Assembly: GCA_025358555.1 (NCBI GenBank)
Contig: JANYJD010000039.1
Location: forward strand, 1 to 40,248
Direction: 5' to 3'
From: Rhodoferax sp.
GTDB taxonomy: Bacteria; Pseudomonadota; Gammaproteobacteria; Burkholderiales; Burkholderiaceae_C
Length of the DNA stretch: 40,248 bases
Position numbers and translations under genes: made by a program. A model generated the notes under the pieces. That model had not been told where the DNA came from, ran no database searches, and saw only the letters and a list, made by a program, of their open reading frames with translations. This document shows positions 1 to 8,058 of this stretch, piece by piece. Each line of letters opens with the position of its first letter. Within the stretch, counting starts at the first letter, position 1.

Positions 1-18
1 GAAATCGAATGTTTGACT

Positions 19-1122
19 TCATGCTGAAGGGACCGCCTGTGGTGTAAGTTGAAAGCCCAATTGGTGAGCCCGGCGAGTCAGATTTTGCACCACTCTTTGG
101 CGGTAGCGCTCTTCATATTCATCCTGGCCAGCTTCGACAAAGGCCTGACCCCTGGTCAGCATGAAATACACCAGCCGTGCCAGCTTGTGTGCGCTGGCCG
201 TGATAGCTTTGGGTTTATCCATTCGGGAGCACAGGCGGCAGTGTTCGCCGGTGTGCTGCGTTTGGGAGCGCCCAGGCCAGACTCTGGCAATTCGTGGCCC
301 TTCAGAGCCCCCAGCAGGTGCTGCAATTTGCCATCGCACTCGGTGATCTGCGCGGTATAGGCGTCGATCAAGGCCAGGGCCTGCTTGAGGGTAAACAGGT
401 GCTCGTCGTGCCAGTTGCCCTCCAGGGCCGCGGCGACCTCGGCCTCGTCAGCTTTGATGCGACTCTCCCGCAGCTTGGGCCAGCGTGGCGGCATCACGCT
501 CGCCTGCGACGATGGCGCGGATGATGGCCTGCCCGGTCACGCCCATGATGTCGGAGATGACATGGTGCAGCTGCACATTCATCTGCGTCATCGCCTTTTG
601 CAAATGCTGGACATGGCGTGCCTGATAGGCCAGCAACATGTCGCGGTGGCGCCAGACGGCACGCAGCGCACAGACTTCCTCAGCCGGACGAAAACCACCG
701 CGCAGCAGCCCATAGCTCATCAATTGTTGCAGCCACTGGCAGTCCAGCACGTCGCTCTTGCGCCCAGGCACATTCCTGACGTGCCGGGCGTTGACCAGAT
801 GCACTTCAAACCCGGCGGCATCGAGCATCTCGAACAGGGGGATCCAGTACACCCCGGTTGACTCCATTGCCACGGCTGTAACGCGACATTCATGCAGCCA
901 TTACACCAGGCGATGCAAGTCGGCAGTGAAGGACAGGAACTCGCGCACTGGCTCATCGTCACGCTCCCCTGGCACGGCGACGAAATGACTTGTGGCACCG
1001 ATATCAATGCCGCAGGCACTGGGGTAAGCGATGCTCAAAGCCGGGGCCTTTGATCGCTTGCGTACGGGTTGCGCCTTGGACGGCAGTGCTGACACAGTTG
1101 AGGTTTTGACGGGCTGGGCCAC
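19..1122 (-). pseudogene. Decayed IS110-family transposase
   Basis: This is an IS110-type (DEDD recombinase) transposase in pieces. The N-terminus carries GIDIGATSHFVAVP, followed by ESTGVYWIPLFEMLDAAGF and KSDVLDCQWLQQL, all typical of the family. The start is GTG at 1122 with AAAGGAG before it. The frame runs in register from 1122 to 448 but is interrupted by TAA at 901-903 where HRLVQWLHE is expected, so CAA to TAA is the likely change. A frameshift near 475 moves into the frame that continues LRESRIKADEAEVAAAL. A second shift near 240 leads to the C-terminal PKAITASAHKLARLVY segment. The stretch between about 330 and 240 is too short for the normal middle/C-terminal recombinase domain, so an internal deletion is also likely. 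The element's outer end lies outside the window. Dead copy. Confidence 0.88.
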
Positions 1123-1302
1123 AAGCGTACTCCTTTGATTGAGGGTTCAACGATGCGCACCACGAGGGAAAAACGTCTTGATTACTCAGTCTCTTAAACG
1201 GGATGGTCGTCGCCACCACAACGGTAGCCACGAACCTCACCACTGCGCTGCTACCCTAAGTCTATTAACGCTTTGGCCTGACCCAATTTCGGCCAAGGAA
1301 GC

Positions 1303-1372
1303 CTGGTGCACAGCGTGCGCGCCACCTCGGGCAACGTGCACGACGTGACTGAAGGCAACGGCCGGGTGAACC
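1303..1372 (+). pseudogene. IS5-family transposase scrap
   Basis: In one plus-strand frame this short stretch reads LVHSVRATSGNVHDVTEGN, which resembles the conserved catalytic-core neighbourhood of IS5-family transposases (typically HSV.GTSANVHDV). No start, no stop and no flanking transposase sequence remain. It ends exactly where the IS3 inverted repeat at 1373 begins, so the later IS3-type insertion or an associated deletion probably removed the rest. The 180 bases between this scrap and the IS110 start (1123-1302) hold no gene that I can recognise. Identification rests on about 20 residues, so it is moderate. Confidence 0.6.
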
Positions 1373-2332
1373 TGCCCCCGCTTGACGTACCGCTTAGCCG
1401 TTCCGTTATGCGGCCTTCGGTTGCTGTGCCGCGTGCCAGCGTTCTTCAAATTGCATGGCGCTGACATAGCCCAGCGTAGAGTGCAATCGTCTGTGGCTGT
1501 AGAAGGTCAGCCAGTCAATCACCTCGTCCATTGATTCTCTGTGCGTGGCGAACTTTTGCCCGTATAGCCTGCCCACTTTCAACCGTCCCCACAGACTCTC
1601 TGTGGGCGCGTTGTGGCAAAACCCCAAGTCCGCCCAGCAGTTCCCCTTGCGGCTCATCGAGCTTTTCATCTTGTCGCCCGCCAGCGTGCGCTGAAACTCG
1701 TGCCCACAGTATTGACTTCCCCGCTCCGAATGGAAGATCAGGCCTGGGTCGGGGTGACGCCGAAACCATGCCATCTTCAGCGCATCCGTCACCAGGCTGC
1801 TTTGCTTGTGCGCCTGCATACTCCAGCCCACCACCTGGCGGCTGAACAGGTCAACAACAGCCGCCAAATACAGCCAACCCTCGTCGGTGGCGATATACGT
1901 GATGTCACCCGTCCAGACCTGATTGGGCGCCGCTGGGGTGAAGTTACGTTGCACCAGATCAGGGGCAATGGGCAGATGGTGCTTGCTGTCCGCGGTGACG
2001 ACAAACTTGCGTTTGCATCGGGCGCGGATGCCGTGATTCTTCATCAGGCGGCGTACCCGCTCCTTGCCCACGCGGTGACCTCGTGCCACCAGTTCCTTCC
2101 ACATTTTTGACCAACCGTATTCCGCTTTGACCTCTGCATGGATGGCTCGGATGTGGGTCAACAACGCTTCATCGTTCAGGCGCTGAAAGCTGCCAGGCTT
2201 GCTGGGTTTGTCCAGACGTCTACGCCGCCCGTGCTCAAAGAGCGTGTACTTGGCCCGTCGTTTCGTTTCACCCATTTCGTTCTCTTAAACTGATTTTTAA
2301 CCACCAGCTAAGCAGTACGTTTTTCGGGGGCA
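1373..2332 (-). mobile_element. IS3-family insertion sequence with terminal inverted repeats
   Basis: Both ends carry related inverted repeats: TGCCCCCGCTTGACGTACCG at 1373 and, read inward on the other strand from 2332, TGCCCCCGAAAAACGTACTG, each followed by CTTAGC. The repeats begin TG and end CA as expected for the IS3 family. The element is about 960 bp and contains only an OrfB-type transposase. No orfA-like frame is visible between 2276 and the right end, so it is shorter than usual and probably an internal-deletion derivative. The flanks (GAACC on the left, ATGTC on the right) do not form a target-site duplication, which suggests rearrangement after insertion. Confidence 0.75.
1406..2275 (-). 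CDS. IS3-family transposase OrfB (rve integrase core), probably inactive
   Basis: This 289-residue frame is an OrfB with an HTH_21-like N-terminal part (about 30-90) and an rve/DDE integrase core (about 110-270). The first catalytic Asp is in WTGDITYIAT. The second normally lies in HSDRGSQY but here reads HSERGSQY, an Asp to Glu change. Before the catalytic Glu of NAPTESLWG, six extra residues break the usual NCWDNAPTES block (NCWADLGFCHNAPTES), lengthening the D-to-E spacing from 35 to 41. The frame is otherwise open from its start to the stop. In intact IS3 elements OrfB is made by frameshifting from OrfA, which is absent here. Family assignment is firm; inactivity is inference. Confidence 0.85.
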   Translation of the reverse strand: MGETKRRAKYTLFEHGRRRRLDKPSKPGSFQRLNDEALLTHIRAIHAEVKAEYGWSKMWKELVARGHRVGKERVRRLMKNHGIRARCKRKFVVTADSKHHLPIAPDLVQRNFTPAAPNQVWTGDITYIATDEGWLYLAAVVDLFSRQVVGWSMQAHKQSSLVTDALKMAWFRRHPDPGLIFHSERGSQYCGHEFQRTLAGDKMKSSMSRKGNCWADLGFCHNAPTESLWGRLKVGRLYGQKFATHRESMDEVIDWLTFYSHRRLHSTLGYVSAMQFEERWHAAQQPKAA

Positions 2333-2462
2333 ATGTCACAATATGAAATGTCGGGTTCATTGGCAACCTTGGCAAAGCGCGCATGGAGAAAATGCGCAGT
2401 TTTGCAAGTGTCTCCTGACATTCATGCCGTGCGTCGCCGCCGCCAGAGAATCTTCAGATTGT

Positions 2463-2476
2463 TTGATCCAGATCAT
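2463..2476 (+). promoter_or_regulatory. FNR/Anr-type binding site
   Basis: TTGATCCAGATCAT matches the FNR consensus TTGAT-N4-ATCAA at 9 of 10 defined positions. It lies about 200 bp upstream of the DUF6544-type gene and about 110 bp upstream of the small open frame at 2576. The rest of 2333-2575 holds no convincing gene. If functional, the genes from 2662 onward, including a cytochrome c, would respond to oxygen limitation. A matching -10 element is not obvious. Confidence 0.45.
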
Positions 2477-2575
2477 GCCGGGCAGCGCGCTTATTGTGTT
2501 CAATAGGCCTGACGGCGGCTCCTTGCTTGACGTCGCAACGGGCGGCCGTGCCGCTTGGAAAAAGGGGATTTTGAG

Positions 2576-2662
2576 ATGAACGACACCCAACCCGGTTGGC
2601 CTGCGGTCTGTAGTTTGACCCCTGGCTTTCGGATTGCGGCACTCTACGGGCTAGGCGCGTGA
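2576..2662 (+). CDS. Possible 28-residue leader peptide
   Basis: A short frame begins MNDTQPGWPAVC and ends TGA at 2660-2662, overlapping the ATG of the next gene in a TGATG arrangement typical of translational coupling. AAGGGG lies about 10 bases before its ATG. It has no domain and no recognised homologue. It could be a leader for the downstream gene or chance. It was too short for the ORF track. Confidence 0.25.
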   Translation: MNDTQPGWPAVCSLTPGFRIAALYGLGA

Positions 2663-3534
2663 TGACTTGGTTGAAGTGGTCAGGTGTTGCACTCACTGTG
2701 CTTTTGATCGTTGGGATAGGTGCCGTAGGCTACGGTTCCTGGCACTGGAACTCAGGCACAAACGCCAAGCTGGCACGGCTCGAAGCGGCTCGCGTCGGGC
2801 CTTGGCCTTCTACGCAGGCTGCACGCTACGATGCCCGCGAGCTCGAAGGTCTGCCCGCACCCGTGCAGCGATACTTTCGCGCGGTGTTGAAGGACGGCCA
2901 GGCCATCATCGCCGCCGCGTCGCTTGAACAGACCGGAACGTTCAACATGAGCGAAACCGCTGAAGCGTGGAAGCCGTTCACCGCGAAGCAGCGTGTGATC
3001 ACCCAGCGGCCAGGCTTTGACTGGGATGCCCGCATCACGATGTTTTCGCGCGTACCCGTGCATATCCATGACGCGTACATCGCAGGCCAGGGCATACTGC
3101 ACGGCGCGGTATTGGGGTTGATTCCTGTGGTCAACATGCCCGACACCCCGGAGTTGCGGCAAGGGGAGTTCATGCGCTACTTTATGGAGGCATTGTGGTA
3201 CCCGACGGCACTTTTACCGAGCCAGGGCGTGCGCTGGGAGGCAGTGGATGACCAATCGGCCCGCGCCACTCTCACAGACGGTGCGATCACATTGACACTG
3301 ACTTTCCGGTTTCAGGACGACGGATTGATCGGCTCTGCCCGTGCTGAATCGCGTGGGCGCCTGGTAAACGGTGTTCCCAGCGGTGCACCCTGGCAAGGCC
3401 GGTTCTGGAATTACGCAGTTCGCGACGGCATGCGGGTGCCGCTTGAAGGCGAGGTCGCGTGGGTGATGCCTGACGGCCTCAAACCCTACTACCGCGGCAA
3501 GTTGACATCGCTCTCATTTGATTTTGCGAAATGA
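2662..3534 (+). CDS. DUF6544/DUF6920-type membrane-anchored protein
   Basis: This 290-residue protein has one N-terminal membrane segment (about 8-28, VALTVLLIVGIGAVGYG), then a soluble domain with LPAPVQRYFRAVLKDG near residue 70 and a C-terminal PYYRGKLTSLSFDF. That combination is characteristic of an uncharacterised family I know as DUF6544 (earlier DUF6920). I chose ATG 2662 over GTG 2659 because it overlaps the stop of the small upstream frame; there is no strong ribosome binding site for either. A possible FNR site lies upstream. No enzymatic motif is visible, so no function is claimed. The soluble domain probably faces the periplasm. Confidence 0.8.
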   Translation: MTWLKWSGVALTVLLIVGIGAVGYGSWHWNSGTNAKLARLEAARVGPWPSTQAARYDARELEGLPAPVQRYFRAVLKDGQAIIAAASLEQTGTFNMSETAEAWKPFTAKQRVITQRPGFDWDARITMFSRVPVHIHDAYIAGQGILHGAVLGLIPVVNMPDTPELRQGEFMRYFMEALWYPTALLPSQGVRWEAVDDQSARATLTDGAITLTLTFRFQDDGLIGSARAESRGRLVNGVPSGAPWQGRFWNYAVRDGMRVPLEGEVAWVMPDGLKPYYRGKLTSLSFDFAK

Positions 3535-3577
3535 GCCTGGTGCTAAGTGAATTCAATTTGCCCTACGGAAATCGGCC

Positions 3578-3599
3578 GTATGTGCGTTGGCGCACATAC
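3578..3599. repeat. Dispersed palindrome, copy 1 (GTATGTGCG-TTGG-CGCACATAC)
   Basis: A perfect 9-bp inverted repeat with a four-base TTGG loop sits between the DUF6544-type gene and the cytochrome gene. The same core, TGTGCG-YTGG-CGCACA, recurs at 8717, and diverged forms appear at 12742, 20326 and 20563, all outside genes. It may act as an RNA hairpin, a weak terminator or a REP-like element. There is no T-tract after it. Confidence 0.7.
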
Positions 3600-3659
3600 A
3601 GGGCGCAAACGCGAAGCGAAGATTCAGGTCTTCGCAATCGACCGCGTGGCAGGAGACTC

Positions 3660-4021
3660 ATGACGAAACTTCAAAATGGGATCGTGGTTTTTTTGTGTTG
3701 GCAGGTTCCAGCTCGCTTTGCTGTTCCCAAGACACACCCGCCCAGACACGGGGCGAGTTGCTTTACAGCACGCATTGCGTAGCGTGCCACACCACGCAAA
3801 TGCATTGGCGCAATGTCAAGCAGGCCTTCGACTGGGACAGCCTGAAATTTCAAGTTCGCCGCTGGCAGGGCAACACGGGCTTGGCATGGAGCGAGGCGGA
3901 CATTACAGAGGTTTCCCGCTACTTGAATGAAACCATTTATCACTATCCGCAGACGAATGACCGTGTCGGGATGGTTTCACGGCAAACATCCCACTCACCC
4001 AAATCCAGCAGAGATCAATGA
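3660..4021 (+). pseudogene. Small monoheme cytochrome c, frameshifted in a T run
   Basis: Translation begins at ATG 3660 (MTKLQNGIVVF, start of a signal peptide; GGCAGGAG precedes it) and should continue in another frame as LAGSSSLCCSQDTPAQ, then HCVACHTTQMHWRN. CVACH is the covalent heme site, and VRRWQGNTGLAWSEADI plus VSRYLNETIYHYP match a family of small periplasmic cytochromes of Burkholderiales. The two frames join if one base is added to the seven-T run at 3688-3694, so this is a single-base deletion or a sequencing error. If corrected the protein is about 120 residues. Its stop overlaps the start of the next pseudogene (ATGA), indicating an ancestral operon. Confidence 0.75.
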
Positions 4022-4524
4022 TGTCCAAACGAACCCTTTTAATACAGGGCCACCCAGATGCAAGCCAGCCGCACTTGTGCCATGCCCTGGCATCGAGCTA
4101 AAGCGCTGGCGCAGAAAGTGCGGGCCACTCAGTCAGGCACGTCAATATCGCGGAACTTGACTTCCCTTTGCTGCGCAGTCAAAAAGACTGTGAAACAGGC
4201 ACAGTGCCCATTAGCCTTAAACCCGTGCAAAACGATCTTCTTTAGGCCGCGCATCTGGTTATTTTCTTTCCGCTCTGGGCCGGTGACATGCGCGCATTGC
4301 TAAAAGGCTTTTTTGAATAGCTGATGCGTCCTTTTTTTAGCGGGGAATACGCCAATTTCTTTGATAAAAAGGTTTTGTCAGGTCGCTCGGCTCGCGTCGT
4401 AGTCACGATGGGCATGCCCGCTGTCATTTACCGCTGGTACTTTCGCGCCCACAGCGTGAAGTCGCTGGAACGCAACCTGCTGGGCATAGTGGGCGTCGCG
4501 CCCGTACATGAGACGTTGATTGGT
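4018..4524 (+). pseudogene. NAD(P)H:quinone oxidoreductase (flavodoxin-fold) with three in-frame stops
   Basis: One uninterrupted reading frame from ATG 4018/4021 spells RTLLIQGHPDASQPHLCHAL, ELDFPLL, AHLVIFFPLWAGDM, LLKGFFE, MRPFFSGEYAN and VVVTMGMPAVIYRWYF, the classic NAD(P)H quinone reductase/flavodoxin_2 pattern. It contains TAA at 4099, TAG at 4243 (where Trp of DLLWA is expected) and TAG at 4318 (where Gln of FFEQ is expected), with no frameshift. The gene breaks off after VHETLIG near 4524 and runs in frame into an unrelated M23 peptidase segment. Only the part after the last stop appears in the ORF track. The enzyme would have reduced quinones in the cytoplasm; this copy cannot. Confidence 0.85.
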
Positions 4525-4953
4525 TTGCAACCAACGGAACTGAGTGCTTACGTGATTTACGGCGTACCCGTGTACGCGCCTTGCACAGGCGTCGTGGAGG
4601 TTGCCATCGACGGCTTGCCCGACATGCCAGTGCCGCAAATGGATCGGGAGCATATGGCGGGGAACCACGTGCTGCTGCGCTGCGCAGGTGCCGATGTGTT
4701 GCTGGGGCACCTTCAACCCGGCAGCATTAAAGTCAAGGCTGGCGATCAAGTCGCAGTCGGTCAGCTTGTAGGGGCAGTAGGCAATTCTGGCAATACCGGC
4801 GAGCCGCACCTGCACATTCATGCGCAGCAGGCCGGCACGGCGCTCGAACCCATTTCTGGCAGCCCGCTGCCGATACGCTTGAATGGCCGGTTTCTGGTGC
4901 GAAATGACCGGGTTATCGGCTCCGTGAAAAGTCAAAAGGATTGGACATCATGA
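4525..4953 (+). pseudogene. M23 (LytM-type) metallopeptidase remnant, 5' truncated
   Basis: From about residue 68 of the 209-residue ORF the sequence changes to an M23 peptidase domain: YGVPVYAPCTGVVEVA, DREHMAGNHVLLRC, GHLQPGSIKVKAGDQVAVGQ and GNTGEPHLHIHA. HLHIH contains the HxH zinc-binding motif. The N-terminal portion that usually carries a membrane anchor is missing, replaced by the end of the quinone reductase. The frame stops at TGA 4951-4953, overlapping the ATG of the VIT gene (ATGA), so translation coupling to the transporter may persist. Whether the 209-residue product beginning at 4324 is made is unknown; it lacks an export signal, so a functional wall peptidase is unlikely. Confidence 0.75.
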
Positions 4954-5639
4954 GACACACCGAAAGACACCGCACCTCCCGCATCGGCTGGCTGCGCGCG
5001 GCCGTGCTGGGGGCCAACGACGGCATTGTGTCCACCGCCAGCCTGATTGTGGGCGTTGCGGCTGCCAGCGCCAGCCAGAGCAGCCTGCTGCTCACCGGAG
5101 TCGCAGGCCTGGTGGCGGGTGCCATGTCGATGGCGGCGGGCGAGTTTGTGTCGGTGCATTCGCAGGCCGATACCGAAATGGCCGATCTGGCCCGCGAGCG
5201 CGCCGAGCTGGAGAAAGACCCCGCCGCCGAGCACCGGGAGTTGGCCGCCATTTATGTCACACGCGGGCTGGATTCGACGCTGGCGCAACAAGTGGCTACG
5301 CAATTGATGAAACACGATGCGCTGGGCACGCACGCGCGCGAAGAGCTGGGCATATCCGAGGCGCATGGCGCACAACCCGTTCAAGCGGCGCTGTCGTCAG
5401 CTGCCAGCTTTGCAGTGGGGGCAGCGCTGCCGCTGGCAGTCACCGCACTGGCGGTGGGGCCGCACCTGATTGCCTGGATCACGGTGATGTCGCTTGGCTT
5501 TCTTGCTTTGTTGGGAGTTGCTGCTGCTAAAGCGGGCGGTGCCAACGTCTGGACGGGTGCCTGGCGCGTCACGTTCTGGGGTGCCCTGGCCATGGCCATC
5601 ACGGCGGGCGTGGGATCGCTGTTTGGGGCGGCACTGTGA
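4950..5639 (+). CDS. VIT1/CCC1-family (DUF125) iron/manganese transporter
   Basis: This 229-residue membrane protein starts with WLRAAVLGANDGIVSTASLIVGV, the signature first helix of the VIT1/CCC1 family of Fe2+/Mn2+ transporters. MSMAAGEFVSVHSQADTE follows in helix 2. A cytoplasmic metal-binding helical stretch rich in Glu (RERAELEKDPAAEHRELA) precedes three C-terminal membrane segments. I chose ATG 4950 rather than TTG 4941 because AAAAGGA lies 9 bases ahead. It overlaps the upstream frame by ATGA and the downstream MFS gene by GTGA, so the three are co-transcribed. Likely role: moving divalent iron or manganese across the inner membrane. Confidence 0.9.
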   Translation: MRHTERHRTSRIGWLRAAVLGANDGIVSTASLIVGVAAASASQSSLLLTGVAGLVAGAMSMAAGEFVSVHSQADTEMADLARERAELEKDPAAEHRELAAIYVTRGLDSTLAQQVATQLMKHDALGTHAREELGISEAHGAQPVQAALSSAASFAVGAALPLAVTALAVGPHLIAWITVMSLGFLALLGVAAAKAGGANVWTGAWRVTFWGALAMAITAGVGSLFGAAL

Positions 5640-6850
5640 ATGCGCAGCAAACGCCTGATTCCGTCCGCAACAGGTTTGGCGTGTACCCGGATGTGCTCAA
5701 GCTCGGCTTGGTCAGCTTCTTGACCGACCTGAGTTCCGAGATGATCTTCTCGGTATTTGCGATTTTCTTCACCACCCTCGCCGGTGCATCGGCGGCCCTG
5801 TTGGGCCTTGTGGAGGGCCTGGCTGATCTGTCGGCGTCATCACTCAACTACTACGCAGGCTGGTTGTCAGACCGCACTGGCCAACGCAAAATCTTTGCGT
5901 TGGCGGGCTATGGTTTTTCCACCCTGGCCAAGGTCATCCTGCTGGTCAGCAGTTCAATTACCGGCCTTACAGTTTTTCGCGTGATCGAGCGCTTAGGCAA
6001 GGGCTTCAGAGGTCCGCCGCGCGATGCCTGGCTGTCCGCCGTGGCCGACAAGGGGAGCCGTGGCTACGCTTTCGGCGTGCACAAGGCGCTGGACAAATCG
6101 GGTGCCGTGCTGGGGCCATTGGTCGCGTATGCCCTGCTGTCGTGGCTGGGGTATGGCGCTTCAACCTACCGCGCCCTGTTCTGGGTGGCGCTGGTGCCAG
6201 CGGTACTGGCCGTGGTGGCGCTGAGCCTCGTCAAAGACCAGGCAGCGCCAGCGCGTCCGCGCGAGAACATGCTGCAGACTTGGCAAAGCCTGAGCCCCGG
6301 GTTCAAGCGCTATCTGATAAGTGCGGGCGTCTTTTCGCTGGCGTATTTCAGTTTTGGCTTCTTGATGTTGCGTGCCCACAGCGTGGGCTTTTCGGTCAAA
6401 GACACGGTGCTGCTCTACGCCATGTTCAACATAGCGTGCGTGATTGCTGCGCCGCTGATTGGTAAGCTCGGGGACAGTGTGGGCAGGCCCAAGATGATCA
6501 TGCTGGGCTATGCCGTCTACTTTGTGATGAGCCTTGGTTTTGCGTTTGCCAGCACCCAATTGGAAATAATCGTGCTGTTCATTCTGTACGGCGTTTTCTA
6601 CGCGATAGACGAGGCCCAAAACAAAGCCTTCATCGTCGATCTGGAAGCCGAGCGGCGCGCCTCTGCCATAGGGCTTTACAACTTCGTGACGGGTGTGATT
6701 TATTTGCCCGCATCGCTGATTGCCGGCGCTTTGTGGCTGCTGAATCCGGCCAGCACGTTCTTCCTGGCAGCGGGGCTGGCCTTGGCCGCGCTGATTGTCT
6801 TTGCGTTGACGCACCCGGACCGCCTGCGCGAAGGTGCGTTACCGCACTGA
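5636..6850 (+). CDS. MFS transporter
   Basis: A 404-residue major facilitator protein with about twelve membrane segments. The loop between helices 2 and 3 reads AGWLSDRTGQRK, the MFS motif A (GxLaDrxGrkk); the matching loop in the second half is GKLGDSVGRPK. VIERLGKGFRGPPRDAWLSA and IDEAQNKAFIVDLEAERRAS resemble a subgroup often found next to metal-related genes. The GTG start at 5636 overlaps the VIT stop by four bases. The substrate is unknown; pairing with a VIT-type transporter hints at a metal or stress connection, but that is inference. Confidence 0.88.
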   Translation: MNAQQTPDSVRNRFGVYPDVLKLGLVSFLTDLSSEMIFSVFAIFFTTLAGASAALLGLVEGLADLSASSLNYYAGWLSDRTGQRKIFALAGYGFSTLAKVILLVSSSITGLTVFRVIERLGKGFRGPPRDAWLSAVADKGSRGYAFGVHKALDKSGAVLGPLVAYALLSWLGYGASTYRALFWVALVPAVLAVVALSLVKDQAAPARPRENMLQTWQSLSPGFKRYLISAGVFSLAYFSFGFLMLRAHSVGFSVKDTVLLYAMFNIACVIAAPLIGKLGDSVGRPKMIMLGYAVYFVMSLGFAFASTQLEIIVLFILYGVFYAIDEAQNKAFIVDLEAERRASAIGLYNFVTGVIYLPASLIAGALWLLNPASTFFLAAGLALAALIVFALTHPDRLREGALPH

Positions 6851-6895
6851 ACTTTTGCGCGTGACGCTTTAGCATGGGAAAACTGGGGAATTGCC

Positions 6896-8038
6896 ATGAT
6901 CACACGTAAACAATTCATCCATAGTGCTACGGCATCTGCGGCCGCAGCGATGGGTGCACCTTTTATTCTGCAAGCCTGCTCGTCAGACAGTGGCGCGGGC
7001 GGCTATGACGCCACAGTGAGCAGCACCTGGCGCCCCGCCAAAGTGCCGCCTGGCGACAAGACGGCGTTGCGCCAGGAACTCGTGCGGTATGCCACGCTGG
7101 CCCCATCCAGCCACAACACCCAGTGCTGGAAGTTTCGCATTGAAGACGATGCCATCACCATCTTGCCCGACCTCGCGCGGCGAACCCCTGCGGTTGACCC
7201 CGACGACCATCATCTGTATGCATCATTGGGCTGCGCGACCGAGAATCTGGTGCAGGCCGCGCTGGCCAATGGTTTGAAAGGCGATGTGCGGTTTGGCCTT
7301 GAATCCGGCGGTGGCCGCGATGGAGACGGGGGCGGCGCCATCCGGGTGGCGCTGGAACCGACCAACGCAGCCGCTTCACCGCTTTACCTGGCGATCTCCG
7401 AGCGCCAGTGCACGCGTGCCGAATACGATGGCAAGCCGTTGTCCACCGACGAATTGCGCCTCTTGGAACAGGCAGGCACGGGCAAAGGCGTTCGCGTGAT
7501 GCTCCTCACCAAAAAGGCCGCGCTTGAGAGCGTTTTGGCGTACGTGGTTGAAGGCAACACCGCGCAAATGAACGATCCGGCTTTTGTTGAAGAGCTCAAA
7601 AGCTGGATTCGGTTTGGCAGCGGTGAAGCAGTTGAAACCGGTGACGGGCTCTATAGCGCCACCTCGGGAAACCCATCGGTTCCGCGCTGGATTGGCAGCC
7701 CGCTTTTTGGCATGTTCTTCAAGCCAAAAAGCGAAAATGACAAATATGCAAAACACGTGCGCAGCTCCGCTGGCGTTGCGGTTTTTGTATCTGAAGCCAG
7801 CGACAAGGCGCATTGGGTTGAGGCGGGGCGCTGCTACGAGCGTTTCGCACTTCAGGCCACAGCTTTGGGCATCCGCAACGCGATGCTCAACCAGCCTGTG
7901 GAGGTTTCCAGGCTTCGGCCCCAGTTTGCGACCGCGATGGGCATCGGCGGTGGCCGACCCGATCTGGTGGTGCGGTTCGGGCACGGGCCGGTGATGCCCA
8001 AATCATTGAGGCGTGACTTGCAGTCTGTGCTGGTTTAG
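6896..8038 (+). CDS. Nitroreductase-fold (Acg-like) FMN oxidoreductase with export signal
   Basis: A 380-residue protein. The N-terminus (TRKQFIHSATASAAAAMG) resembles a Tat signal with Lys in place of one Arg, and ends in a lipobox-like LQAC at about 28. The mature part has RYATLAPSSHNTQCWKFRI, the FMN-binding motif of Acg-type nitroreductases, and a C-terminal GIGGGRPDLVVRFGHG. The insert GLESGGGRDGDGGGA is low-complexity. The start is supported by GGGGAATTGCC before ATG 6896. It stands alone on the plus strand, facing the convergent FMN reductase. The likely role is a flavin-dependent reduction in the envelope; the substrate is not evident. Whether Tat or Sec exports it is uncertain because of the RK pair. 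Confidence 0.78.
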   Translation: MITRKQFIHSATASAAAAMGAPFILQACSSDSGAGGYDATVSSTWRPAKVPPGDKTALRQELVRYATLAPSSHNTQCWKFRIEDDAITILPDLARRTPAVDPDDHHLYASLGCATENLVQAALANGLKGDVRFGLESGGGRDGDGGGAIRVALEPTNAAASPLYLAISERQCTRAEYDGKPLSTDELRLLEQAGTGKGVRVMLLTKKAALESVLAYVVEGNTAQMNDPAFVEELKSWIRFGSGEAVETGDGLYSATSGNPSVPRWIGSPLFGMFFKPKSENDKYAKHVRSSAGVAVFVSEASDKAHWVEAGRCYERFALQATALGIRNAMLNQPVEVSRLRPQFATAMGIGGGRPDLVVRFGHGPVMPKSLRRDLQSVLV

Positions 8039-8058
8039 CCCCGACGCATGTCGTTTTG

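Noticed and set aside
2343-2579. 78-codon ORF between the IS3 end and the DUF6544-type gene
   Set aside because: No ribosome site or recognisable domain, and it overlaps the FNR-like site.
4243-4320. In-frame TAG codons as possible recoded sense codons (for example pyrrolysine)
   Set aside because: The sites correspond to a conserved Trp and Gln in the family and a third stop is TAA; ordinary nonsense mutations explain all three.
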